A DNA stretch of 45,146 nt. It comes from Chloroflexota bacterium (lineage in GTDB: Bacteria > Chloroflexota > Dehalococcoidia > UBA2247 > RBG-13-53-26). The stretch covers positions 1 to 45,146 of the forward strand of contig JAPLHP010000083.1 in NCBI GenBank assembly GCA_026389585.1, given 5' to 3'. Positions 1 to 7,811 of the stretch are shown here, piece after piece. Numbering within the stretch: position 1 is the stretch's first letter; the number at the start of each line of letters is the position of its first letter. The position numbers and the translations under genes are program-made. The notes under the pieces were generated by a model that had not been told where the DNA came from, did no database searches, and saw nothing but the letters and a program-made list of their open reading frames with translations.

Positions 1-348
1 AAGTAAAAGCAACTCTGCTTGCAATGTCTCCTTTTCGAGGTTTCCACCGTTTGCTGATATCTGAGTGATTCGTTTCAACAAATCGCTCACTTCTCCAGAT
101 TTGTGTTCGTATAGAGGCGGAACATTGAAAGCTGGGAAAGAGACCCCGTTCTCACCCTTGAAGTACTTGAGTGATTTCCTGAGGCGTTCTCGGTCTGTTT
201 CCGGTTCAAGCCTCGATATGCATCCCGTATGATCAAGGAACACACGAACTGTAGATCCGCTCGTCCTACACTCCACAAGATATCTGTTCGGTACCTGAGT
301 CTCAATGCCTCTCAGACTCTGCGACAGCTCGAAAAGTTCATTCAACAT
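1..348 (-). CDS. Candidate CRISPR type I large subunit (Cas8-like), 5' part, cut by window edge
   Basis: An open frame of 116 codons starts at ATG 348 and is still open at position 1, so only the N-terminus is visible. It begins MLNELFELSQSLRG and contains the stretch NGVSFPAFNVPPLY at about residues 74-87. The start lies inside the 3' end of cas5 with an 11-base overlap, which implies translational coupling. In type I-C loci the order is cas3-cas5-cas8-cas7, so position argues for the Cascade large subunit. I recognise no diagnostic Cas8c motif in this short piece, so the name rests mainly on context and on a vague resemblance to uncharacterised cas5-linked proteins. That the frame is real is fairly sure; the function is inferred. 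Confidence 0.55.
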   Translation of the reverse strand, partial: MLNELFELSQSLRGIETQVPNRYLVECRTSGSTVRVFLDHTGCISRLEPETDRERLRKSLKYFKGENGVSFPAFNVPPLYEHKSGEVSDLLKRITQISANGGNLEKETLQAELLLL

Positions 349-982
349 AACTCAGCACCCCCTTCTCAATCTTAACCTGCTGATCGAACTTCGGTTGCCA
401 CTGAGAACTCTTGCCATTAGGGAAGCAGCTTCGGAGCATGCTGGGAATCACCAGATTGATGTCCTCGCAAACTTGTGTCTCAGGGCGAAAGGGACCAAGA
501 TAGTCTGGGGTGAATTCCTTCCAACCAAGGCAAGGAGTAGAAAAGAACTGGCCGCGCTTGAGGCGGCGCTCAAAGACCTCCACATAGGCGTGAGCGCCAT
601 TTGTTGTCCCAACAGGCTGCAACCCTTGGCGGCCGTGCTTGCCATACTCCTTTGCGTCTGGCTTGACTGTTGCATGAAGCCGGTAACAGACGTCAACTAA
701 GACGGTTGCGATTAGCTGATAACTATTGCCCTTCTTCATTATTTTGCTTTTCCTGAGAGGTCCACCATAGTTCGTAGAGTAATCGTGGTACACAATCGGC
801 TTGCATATCTCCACTTTTGTCGGCACCACTTCCGCCCAGTCGCTCATAAGGATGCATTCGAAGATGCCTTTGGCAGCTCCAAAGGTCGGAGCGGGATAGC
901 TCACAGGTGTGTCCCCTGTATCCGGCCTAGTCCACATGGCTGTGGGGCCGGAGATTTGCAGTGAAATGGCGTAGTTGTCCAT
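338..982 (-). CDS. cas5: CRISPR-associated protein Cas5, type I-C-like
   Basis: A 214-residue protein. Cas5 is a RAMP subunit of the type I crRNA complex; in type I-C it also cuts the pre-crRNA and caps its 5' handle. The N-terminus reads ISGPTAMWTRPDTGDTPVSY followed by PAPTFGAAKGIFECIL at about residues 28-43, the typical Cas5 beta-strand and G/A-rich 'PT..AAKGI.E.I' helix. Length fits the 200-240 residues usual for I-C Cas5. I chose the start at 982 because AAAGGAGGT lies 6 bases upstream; an in-frame extension to 1009 has no such site. The reading frame is intact, unlike the cas3 stub just upstream, and it overlaps the next gene. No CRISPR repeats were seen in the window, so whether the system is functional depends on sequence to the left. 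Confidence 0.8.
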   Translation of the reverse strand: MDNYAISLQISGPTAMWTRPDTGDTPVSYPAPTFGAAKGIFECILMSDWAEVVPTKVEICKPIVYHDYSTNYGGPLRKSKIMKKGNSYQLIATVLVDVCYRLHATVKPDAKEYGKHGRQGLQPVGTTNGAHAYVEVFERRLKRGQFFSTPCLGWKEFTPDYLGPFRPETQVCEDINLVIPSMLRSCFPNGKSSQWQPKFDQQVKIEKGVLSYVE

Positions 983-1005
983 GTAACCTCCTTTCATCCT
1001 GTTTT

Positions 1006-1173
1006 TCAATCAGTGACCTCAACTGTGCCCTCCCCGCACCCGAACGCGTCGGCGAACTCAGGGGCTCTCGCGGCGGTTCCCTCAAGATGATCGCGGAGCA
1101 GATAACACCGGCCATCCTTAGAGGACTGTGCAAGAAGCTCAAGAAGTCTATCATGCTTGTCTTCTACGCTGTC
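1006..1173 (-). pseudogene. cas3 5'-end remnant (HD-domain N-terminus only)
   Basis: Reading the minus strand from a stop at 1174-1176 gives about 55 codons ending in TGA at 1006-1008. The core, LLRDHLEGTAARAPEFADAF followed by GCGE, matches the N-terminus of type I Cas3 HD nucleases, where a histidine-bearing 'L.DHL..TA..A..FA..FG' helix precedes the HD metal site. The match stops abruptly after GCGE: the HD motif, helicase motifs and C-terminus (some 700 residues) are absent, and no in-frame ATG/GTG/TTG start remains. The stub ends 24 bases before the cas5 start, where cas3 would be expected to end. The simplest reading is an internal deletion that removed nearly all of cas3 and spared the cas5 ribosome-binding site. 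Confidence 0.6.
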
Positions 1174-1960
1174 CTATCCCCGCGTCTGTCAGCTTTGACT
1201 CGTCCACTTCAGACGGTGAATCGAGGTCTGGCCTAAGTAGTTGCTCATACGACAATCAGCAAGCCGAAGTGTAACAGGCCACGGTGTGGTAATCAAGGTG
1301 GCGAGGCCAATATCGGAAATGGCCGTTCATTCGGAAGGATTCTTCCCTCAGCGCATCTCTGTTCAGATACCGTTCCATTCAGCCGACGTATGCGCTTGAG
1401 AGCAAGTGATCAGTTAAATTCGGCGATAGACCCTGGCGAGGGAAGGGGCTCCATTTCGGAGCAGGAGGCGAATCAGTAGGCCTGATCCCTGAAGATGACG
1501 GTGCATCTTTGCAGGCAGCGCTACAACTCTATTGAATGAAAGTCCATATTGTTTGGCTATGCACCTAAGAGCCTGATAAGGCCGAGCTTGGGGAAAAGAA
1601 GCTGGTGGCTCACCTTCTCGCAGTTCGGGCACAAATGACCGTCCATCATAGAGACAAGCCCGATTATGGGAAACTCCTTCAGCCTCAAAGAATCGATAGT
1701 GCGACTCTCGCCGAGATGCCTGAGTCATACCACCTCAATGGACGACTAGAAACATACGGATAGAGCCCCACTGCAAATATTGAAGATGTGATTTCGACTC
1801 TGCTTCATCACCCCACCATCGCCTTGTAGAACTTCAGGGTGTCTCAGTTCTTATCCCTGCTACCTCACCAGATGCTATATAAGAAACGATGCGCTGCGTT
1901 GCATAGGGAAGTTGAACCTAAACCCAAATGCCTTGTGCTGAGTAACACAAATCTATCCGC
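1174..1960. other. Region without a recognisable gene
   Basis: I see no convincing gene, RNA or direct-repeat array here. The longest frame is on the minus strand at 1414-1728 (104 codons, starting MTQASRRESHYRFFEAEG). It contains RPYQAL, faintly like the RPHQAL motif near the C-terminus of IS3/IS481-type integrases, but the rest does not support that and a one-frame overlap reads differently. It may be a scrambled mobile-element remnant. The stretch lies between decayed cas3 and a GNAT gene, consistent with an eroding accessory island. Confidence 0.4.
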
Positions 1961-2605
1961 TCACAGATCGCGCACGAACTGCACCATGCCCGGGCAGCCG
2001 ATCAGGGCCTCGAAGGCGGGATGCCGCTTCTCGTCGAGGTACTTGAACCCTGCCTTCTGATAGGCACTCTCGGCGGGGGTGTTGCCAATGTAGTAACCCA
2101 CCTGCGCCTTGTGAAAACCCTGCTTCCGTCCCTTGTCCAGGATTGCCTCGAGCAGCTTGCTGATCGCCCCCGCGCGGCGGTACTCGGGGCGGGTGGCCAC
2201 GTGCTCCACCACCCAGGCACCCTCAGTTGACTCAGGATGGCATGTCATGAAGGCTGCCAGGTTCTGCTGCCCCGGTGCCATGTCTTCTGGCGTCAATCCC
2301 ATCCTCTGGATGACTGCGACCATGGGCGCGGTGACCGTGTCTTCCCCGTTATTCACCGGATCGAAGCCTTCGAGAGCCGCTGCTGGATGGCCATCGACAT
2401 CGGCCACCAGGAACTCGGTGTAGTAACACATGTGGCGTGGCCGCTGCAAAGTCAGCAGTTCCAGGAACTCCAGACACCTGTCCTCCGGCTGAGAGATGAT
2501 GAGGTCCCAGATGCCTATTTTCATGTGTGACCGGCCTGCCATGAGCATGGTCCAGGCGAGCAACTTCGCATCTTCGGGGCGTGCCTGTCGGATCTTGGTG
2601 TTCAC
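1961..2605 (-). CDS. GNAT family N-acetyltransferase
   Basis: A 214-residue protein of the Gcn5-related acetyltransferase fold, which moves the acetyl group of acetyl-CoA to an amine. The C-terminal half carries the acetyl-CoA loop in VVEHVATRPEYRRAGAISKL (RRAGA in place of Q/RxxGxG/A) followed by the C-terminal NTPAESAYQKAGFK motif. The first 120 residues are not distinctive, so the substrate is unknown. The start is GTG at 2605, with AAGGAGAAGG upstream. The coding sequence is visibly richer in G+C than the genes around it, and it stands alone between gene fragments, which suggests horizontal acquisition. The family call is safe; the role is not known. Confidence 0.8.
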   Translation of the reverse strand: MNTKIRQARPEDAKLLAWTMLMAGRSHMKIGIWDLIISQPEDRCLEFLELLTLQRPRHMCYYTEFLVADVDGHPAAALEGFDPVNNGEDTVTAPMVAVIQRMGLTPEDMAPGQQNLAAFMTCHPESTEGAWVVEHVATRPEYRRAGAISKLLEAILDKGRKQGFHKAQVGYYIGNTPAESAYQKAGFKYLDEKRHPAFEALIGCPGMVQFVRDL

Positions 2606-2740
2606 TGTTCCTTCTCCTTCCTTAGTCTGGTGGTCTGCTCTTCAGCAAGGTGCCTGCGGGAATGGGCCCGGTGAAGTCTGATAATCATATCTCTCTGACG
2701 AAAAGGCAGATGAGAGAGGAAGTCTCACTCTCTTCTGTAG

Positions 2741-3055
2741 ATTCTCAATGTCGGCATTGATCATGATACCGCTGCTTTTGCAGTAGAGAGCATCCGCCGC
2801 TGGTGGCAGTTGATGGGACAGGAGCGATACTTGCAGGCAAAACAATTGCCTATTACCGCTGATAGTGGGGGCAGCAATGGCTACCGGATAAAACTCTGGA
2901 AACTGGAACTACAGAAACTGGCGAACGAAATGGGCCTTTCCATCTCGGTCTCTCACTTGCCACCAGGAACCAGCAAGTGGAACAAGATTGAACACCGTTT
3001 GTTTTCATTCATCAGCCAGAATTGGCAGGGAAAGCCCCTGGTGAGTCATGAGGTC
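2741..3055 (+). pseudogene. ISAzo13-family transposase fragment
   Basis: The plus strand reads VGIDHDTAAFAVESIRRWW from 2750, then ITADSGGSNGYRIKLWKLEL and PPGTSKWNKIEHRLFSFISQ, ending at SHEV (3055). These are hallmark blocks of the DDE domain of ISAzo13 (Rhodopirellula-type) transposases: TADxGGSNG holds the second catalytic Asp and KIEHRLFSF the Glu. A stop at 2738-2740 closes the frame on the left and similarity ends abruptly at 3055, so about the first 250 residues and the last ~60 are missing. An in-frame ATG at 2810 could open a 261-codon frame, but its second half is antisense to the lipoprotein-like fragment and to glmS. No terminal inverted repeats were found. Non-functional relic. 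Confidence 0.8.
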
Positions 3056-3283
3056 TTCTTTGGATCCTCTGTCTTGCCAACCAGAATGGCATCCTCCTGC
3101 AAAGCCATTGGGTTATTCTCACCCCCGCCCTGTGGGGTCCACATGCCTATTCTTCTATACCTGGTCTCTTCATATCCCTTGACTACTAAATGCCTCTCTA
3201 GATCTTTGACATTAAAGTCACCACCGAGCACTGTCACTGATCCATCAGAACCAGAAGCTGATGTCCGTAGTTGTTCAGCCAAT
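3046..3283 (-). pseudogene. Fragment of a lipoprotein-like gene
   Basis: The minus-strand frame just past the glmS stop reads VTVLGGDFNVKDLERHLVVK, then GYEETRYRRIGMW and NNPMALQEDAILVGKTEDPK. This recalls secreted lipoprotein-like proteins with a 'GDF....R..L...GYE...Y.G.E.W......A.LED..I.VG' pattern, found in several Chloroflexota. There is no start codon outside glmS and no signal peptide; similarity ends at about 3056, exactly where the transposase fragment on the other strand ends. This suggests a gene interrupted by the element, followed by loss of both ends. The family match is from memory and tentative. Confidence 0.4.
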
Positions 3284-5053
3284 CTATTTGACAGTAACCG
3301 ATTTGGCGAGATTGCGAGGCTTGTCGGGATCCTTACCATGAGCCAGTGCCGAATAATAAGCCAGAAGCTGAAGCGGTACGACAGTTACCAAGGGCTGGAA
3401 AATCTCTTCCACCTGGGGAATCTCGAGCCAATCATCAAAAATCAGGTTGTTCTCCTCGGAAACCCCAATAACGAAAGCCCCGCGTGCTTTTGTTTCGTGC
3501 GCATTAGCAATGGTTTCATCGAACGTGTAATCCCTGGGGCAGATGACCACAACCGGTGTTCCCTTATCGATAAGGGCCAATGTGCCATGCTTTAACTCTC
3601 CGGCTGGCATGCCTTCAGCATGAACATAAGAGATCTCCTTCATTTTGAGCGCTCCCTCGGCAGCTATAGCGAAATTGATCCCTCTGGCTATGTAGTAGTA
3701 ATCACCCTTATCCTTTGTTTGCTGCGCCAATCCCCGTATCTTCTTACTGTTCTTGCTGAAACACTTCTCAATCTTGGGACATATATCCACTATCTTCCCC
3801 AAGCCTTCTTCCAACCTGTTAGCCATCGTGAAAGCCAACAGGTAAAAGATGGTTAGCTGGCTCATGAAGGTCTTGGTAGCAGCCACACCAACTTCAGGCC
3901 CGCAGTTGAGATAGAGGACTCTATCGCTCATCCTCGCCAGAGTAGACCCCACAGTATTAACCAGCGAATAGATAGTAGCCCCATTTTCCCTAGCCCTCTT
4001 CACACCTTGGATGACATCGGCGGTCTCGCCACTCTGAGAGATAGCTATCACCAGACTATTCTTGTCAATCGAATCGGAGAAGTACTGAAATTCGGAGGCC
4101 ATAATCACATCGCAGAACTTGCCACCCAGTTTGGAAAAGAGGTACCTCCCGACAAGGGCCGCATGTCTAGATGTACCACAAGCAGTTATGACCACCTGCC
4201 TTGATCTCAGAATGCCTATGGCCATCTCAAGAAGCTGCTTCTTATCCTGCATGGTAGCGCAGCGTATTGCATGGGGCTCTTCCATTATCTCTTTCATCAT
4301 AAAAAAGTCATAGTCTTGCTTGGTCGCCTCATCGCACTTCCAGTCGATCTCCTTAAACTCCTTCTGAATCCGCTGCCCCTCCGCATCGAGAAATGTAACA
4401 TCCTTGCTCAAGACCACGGTTTCCCCATCTTCCATAAAAGCAACCCGATTGGTCTCCTCCAGGAAAGCAAGTACATCACTGGCAATGAAGTTCCTTCCGC
4501 CACTCACTCCAACCACCAGAGGACTGTCTTTACGGCTGGCCACTATCTTCCCCGGTTCTTTTATTGAAATTGCAGCTAATGCATATGAACCTTTAAGCTT
4601 CTTTGTTGCCTTCAAGACAGCCTGTTCAAGAGAAACTCCCTCATCCATATACTCCTCAATGAGATGGGGGATTACTTCGGTATCAGTCTGAGATACAAAA
4701 AGATGGTTCGGCTCAAGCCAGCTACGAAGCTCTTGATAGTTCTCTATGATTCCATTGTGAACCACTGCAATCTCTCTTTTGCAGTCGAAGTGAGGGTGAG
4801 CATTTATGGCTGTGACCTCGCCGTGTGTAGCCCAGCGAACGTGCCCAATCCCCGTACTCCCCGGGAGATCATCCAGGTGGCGTTTTTCTCGTACCTGATC
4901 TAGATTGCCCACGTCTTTTTCAGCACAAATCTTGCCGTTGGCAATTGTGGCAATGCCCGCAGAATCATAACCCCTATACTCCAGATTCTTCAGCGCCTTG
5001 ACCAGGAAGGGAGCGGCAGGGCTATCTCCGACACAGCCGATTATTCCACACAT
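3284..5053 (-). CDS. glmS: Glutamine--fructose-6-phosphate aminotransferase (isomerizing)
   Basis: A 589-residue protein making glucosamine-6-phosphate from fructose-6-phosphate and glutamine, the first step to UDP-GlcNAc. The N-terminal glutaminase domain starts MCGIIGCVG with Cys2 as nucleophile (after Met removal Cys1) and has GHVRWATHG and HNGIIENY. Two SIS sugar-isomerase domains follow, with ACGTSRHAA and SQSGETADV in the first and the C-terminal signature DPDKPRNLAKSVTV. The length is normal (about 600). The ATG directly follows the stop of the GlmU-like gene with no spacer, so the three glm genes form one transcription unit. Downstream sequence is degraded. Confident call. Confidence 0.97.
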   Translation of the reverse strand: MCGIIGCVGDSPAAPFLVKALKNLEYRGYDSAGIATIANGKICAEKDVGNLDQVREKRHLDDLPGSTGIGHVRWATHGEVTAINAHPHFDCKREIAVVHNGIIENYQELRSWLEPNHLFVSQTDTEVIPHLIEEYMDEGVSLEQAVLKATKKLKGSYALAAISIKEPGKIVASRKDSPLVVGVSGGRNFIASDVLAFLEETNRVAFMEDGETVVLSKDVTFLDAEGQRIQKEFKEIDWKCDEATKQDYDFFMMKEIMEEPHAIRCATMQDKKQLLEMAIGILRSRQVVITACGTSRHAALVGRYLFSKLGGKFCDVIMASEFQYFSDSIDKNSLVIAISQSGETADVIQGVKRARENGATIYSLVNTVGSTLARMSDRVLYLNCGPEVGVAATKTFMSQLTIFYLLAFTMANRLEEGLGKIVDICPKIEKCFSKNSKKIRGLAQQTKDKGDYYYIARGINFAIAAEGALKMKEISYVHAEGMPAGELKHGTLALIDKGTPVVVICPRDYTFDETIANAHETKARGAFVIGVSEENNLIFDDWLEIPQVEEIFQPLVTVVPLQLLAYYSALAHGKDPDKPRNLAKSVTVK

Positions 5054-6376
5054 CTACAGTGTCTCCAGTTTCTTCATAAGCTCTCTTTTCTTCTCATCAC
5101 CTAGATTGATATCCTTATCCATCACCCTGTAACGCGACTCCGCTATAGCCAACTTGTTCGGCCCAAGATCCTTCGTCAAACAAACATGAGGACCAACAAA
5201 CGAATTGGGGCCAATCTTGATCCCCGGCAAAATGCTCGCGTTAATACCTGTCTTTGACCCCGCTCCTATTATAGCACCAAACTTGTCAAGTCCAGTGTCT
5301 ATCATTCCATCTCCAACTCCGACCTTGACATCCTTTTCATCGAAGCGAAAATTAGCAAGCACAGTGCCAGCACCAAAAGAACAGTCATCGGCTATGACAG
5401 AATCGCCAACATAGTTTGAATGAAACCAGCATCTATCACCAATATAGGAGTTCTTTACTTCAGTACAGTATCCTACGACACAATTAGCACCAATGTGGCT
5501 ATAGTCACGCACCAAGGCGTTATTGCCAATTATCGACCCTGCGCCGATATACGCCGGTCCTCGTATCACAGCGTTCTCCAAAACCCTGACATTATCTTCG
5601 ATGACCACCTTCCCTTCAATAGTAGCCTTGGAGGAGATACGCGCTGATGGGGAAATACTCGGCTTACTCCTATCAAGGAAATATCTCACCGCTGTAAAGA
5701 TATGCCAAGGGTACTTGATAGCCGCCCAATAATCGCGGTAGGGGACTATCTTGATCTTGTCCCCCTCTCTGACCATGCAATCCAGGGCACATTCATATAC
5801 GTCGTCCCGGCTTGTTTGAACACTTTCAACACATTTCAAAAGTCTCTTTATATCAGTGTGCAAATGTACAAGTATGTTTACAAGATTGCTTGGCTCCTCC
5901 CCCTTCTGAGGCTTCTCCACAATCTTTCTTAACATATTCCCCCCATCAACCACCAAGTAACCGCCGGGGAAATAGTCCTTCACCTCGTAGCCAACCAGAT
6001 AGGAAACAGCACCACCATCACGGCCCCCACGAACAAGACTGGTATAGGCCGAGCTGTCAAATATATCGTTCGGATTTACCACCACTACCTCGCCACTCAA
6101 GAACCGGCTAGCACTCTCCAGTGCATTGGCAATTCCCAGAGGATTCTCCTGTACAACAACCTCAAACTGCACTCCAGAAACATCCTTCGCTATTTGCTCT
6201 ATCCTCTCGACATTCTGCGGATTTGCCACTATTATCAGCTCGTTCAGACCGGCCTCGCTTGCCTTCTCCATCTGGTGTTTAAGCAGTGGCTTGCCCAAGA
6301 ACTTAAGCAGCAGTTTATCCTCCGTGATAGGAAACATTCTCTTTCCAACGCCACCGCAGAGTAATACCGCCTTCAT
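5054..6376 (-). CDS. Bifunctional sugar-1-phosphate nucleotidylyltransferase/acetyltransferase, archaeal GlmU-like
   Basis: A 440-residue two-domain protein. Residues 1-230 are a nucleotidyltransferase domain starting MKAVLLCGGVGKRMFPIT, a variant of the G-x-G-T/K-R-M loop; residues about 240-410 are left-handed beta-helix hexapeptide repeats (for example SISPSARISSKATIEG and GANCVVGYCTEV). This arrangement matches archaeal GlmU-like enzymes that acetylate glucosamine-1-phosphate and attach UDP (or dTDP). Lying between glmS and the mutase, it most likely makes UDP-GlcNAc. It overlaps the mutase stop by four bases (ATGA) and abuts glmS. The pyrophosphorylase loop lacks the canonical PK after the glycine motif (EDKLLLKF instead), so nucleotide preference is uncertain. 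Confidence 0.85.
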   Translation of the reverse strand: MKAVLLCGGVGKRMFPITEDKLLLKFLGKPLLKHQMEKASEAGLNELIIVANPQNVERIEQIAKDVSGVQFEVVVQENPLGIANALESASRFLSGEVVVVNPNDIFDSSAYTSLVRGGRDGGAVSYLVGYEVKDYFPGGYLVVDGGNMLRKIVEKPQKGEEPSNLVNILVHLHTDIKRLLKCVESVQTSRDDVYECALDCMVREGDKIKIVPYRDYWAAIKYPWHIFTAVRYFLDRSKPSISPSARISSKATIEGKVVIEDNVRVLENAVIRGPAYIGAGSIIGNNALVRDYSHIGANCVVGYCTEVKNSYIGDRCWFHSNYVGDSVIADDCSFGAGTVLANFRFDEKDVKVGVGDGMIDTGLDKFGAIIGAGSKTGINASILPGIKIGPNSFVGPHVCLTKDLGPNKLAIAESRYRVMDKDINLGDEKKRELMKKLETL

Positions 6377-7728
6377 AGCATCACCTCCGACATGAAGCGC
6401 CGAACTACCTTAACACCTCTATCAACAAGATCACGATTCTTCGTTGCCGATGGCGACTCAGCTAGTACCCGAATAACTGGTTCGGTTCCACTGGCCCTGA
6501 TGAGCATCCATGAATCTCCAAACTCCAGCCTCACACCATCCAGGGCATTCAAACTGTCAGCCCCAAAACAATTAGCCTCCTCTCCAACCTTCCTCATAAC
6601 AGCTTCCTTCAACTTGTTGGGACATGAGACCTTACTCTTGTCAAAGAAAAGCTTTGGCATCCTTTTGAAAAATTCCCTAACCTCGCCCACCTCACTCATG
6701 CGGCTGAGCAAGATCAGCGTGGCAAAAATGCTGTCAGGATAGTAGCCCGCCTCAGGGATTATATACACACCTACCTGTTCTACTCCGATAGCAGCATCAT
6801 TCTCCCGGGCAAGATATGCTACATTGACATCACCAACCTCACCCCTAACTACCCTCACTCCCAGGTCTTCCACAGCTAAGTCCAGCAACCTGCCTGCCTC
6901 TACTGTCGAAGCAATCGTCTTCTTTCCACTTTCCTGAACAACCAGCCTGGAGATAAAGGCAATCGGCTCGTTGAATCCCAGGAAACCCTCGCGGTCACAA
7001 AAGACAACCCGATCAGCATCACCATCAAAGCAAACAGCAAGATCTGCCTTGACCTCCCTCAGAAACTGAACAGTGTTATGTAAAGTATCTTCTTTTGGTT
7101 CCGGATTCCTGCCTGGGAACAGGCCGTCAGGAACATCATTCAAAGGAACAACATCAAGACCCATCTCAGTAAAAATCTTGCTGACTACTCCGGAAGCAGC
7201 GCCATTTCCTGGGTCCACCACGATTTTTGGCTTGCCATCGAAGGTCTTTGAAATAAACCTCCCCTGAATGAAGTGAAGGTAAGCCCCACTCATCCCCTGC
7301 CCATGGTACAACCTACCCTGGCTCTCCCTCCTGAACCTCTTCTTAAGATAGACATCCTCTATTTGCCGCTCTTGAATCTTGTTATATCCCAATGAGTCTC
7401 TATTGAACAACTTCATACCGTTGAACTCGGGGGGATTGTGAGAGGCTGTAACCATAACACCAGTGTCAAAACCCCATTCTCTAGTAAGGAGGGCCAAAAC
7501 TGGAGTAGGTAGAATACCCAGATCAGTCGTCTCTATTCCACAGGATTGTAAACCTGAAAGGATGGCGTCCTTGAGAATCTCCCTGCTGAGCCTGGTATCG
7601 GTAGCCACGCAAACCCTGGACCCCAAGGGTAGTATGGTGCCCAGCGCTTGGGCCACTTCCTGACATAGCTCTACGGTCAGGTCCTGATTGACCACACCCC
7701 TGATACCGCTCGTTCCAAAAAGGGACAT
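6373..7728 (-). CDS. glmM: Phosphoglucosamine mutase (GlmM-like phosphohexomutase)
   Basis: A 451-residue alpha-D-phosphohexomutase. The sequence opens MSLFGTSGIRG; the phosphoserine loop is VTASHNPP with Ser96; the Mg2+ loop is CFDGDADRVVFCD; the phosphate-binding loop near the C-terminus is RASGTEPVIRV. Together with glmS and the GlmU-like gene it supplies the glucosamine-6-P to glucosamine-1-P step. The sequence is closer in style to archaeal phosphoglucosamine/phosphomannomutases than to E. coli GlmM, so activity on other hexose phosphates is possible. GGAAGG lies about 10 bases upstream of the ATG. It is the first gene of its group, 83 bases after the fumarase-beta gene, so it could also be read through from the upstream cluster. 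Confidence 0.9.
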   Translation of the reverse strand: MSLFGTSGIRGVVNQDLTVELCQEVAQALGTILPLGSRVCVATDTRLSREILKDAILSGLQSCGIETTDLGILPTPVLALLTREWGFDTGVMVTASHNPPEFNGMKLFNRDSLGYNKIQERQIEDVYLKKRFRRESQGRLYHGQGMSGAYLHFIQGRFISKTFDGKPKIVVDPGNGAASGVVSKIFTEMGLDVVPLNDVPDGLFPGRNPEPKEDTLHNTVQFLREVKADLAVCFDGDADRVVFCDREGFLGFNEPIAFISRLVVQESGKKTIASTVEAGRLLDLAVEDLGVRVVRGEVGDVNVAYLARENDAAIGVEQVGVYIIPEAGYYPDSIFATLILLSRMSEVGEVREFFKRMPKLFFDKSKVSCPNKLKEAVMRKVGEEANCFGADSLNALDGVRLEFGDSWMLIRASGTEPVIRVLAESPSATKNRDLVDRGVKVVRRFMSEVML

Positions 7729-7811
7729 CTTGGCTGTCCTTCCAGCGCCTACTTACTTGTCTGCACAGATAAAGGGTAAAATCGACACTCGCCATACCCC
7801 TCTTGAGTAGA

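Noticed and set aside
983-1960. CRISPR array beside cas5
   Set aside because: Reading both strands I found no regularly spaced direct repeats; any array must lie outside the window.
2810-3595. 261-codon plus-strand frame as a full gene
   Set aside because: Only the first ~80 codons match a transposase; the rest is antisense to the lipoprotein-like relic and to glmS.
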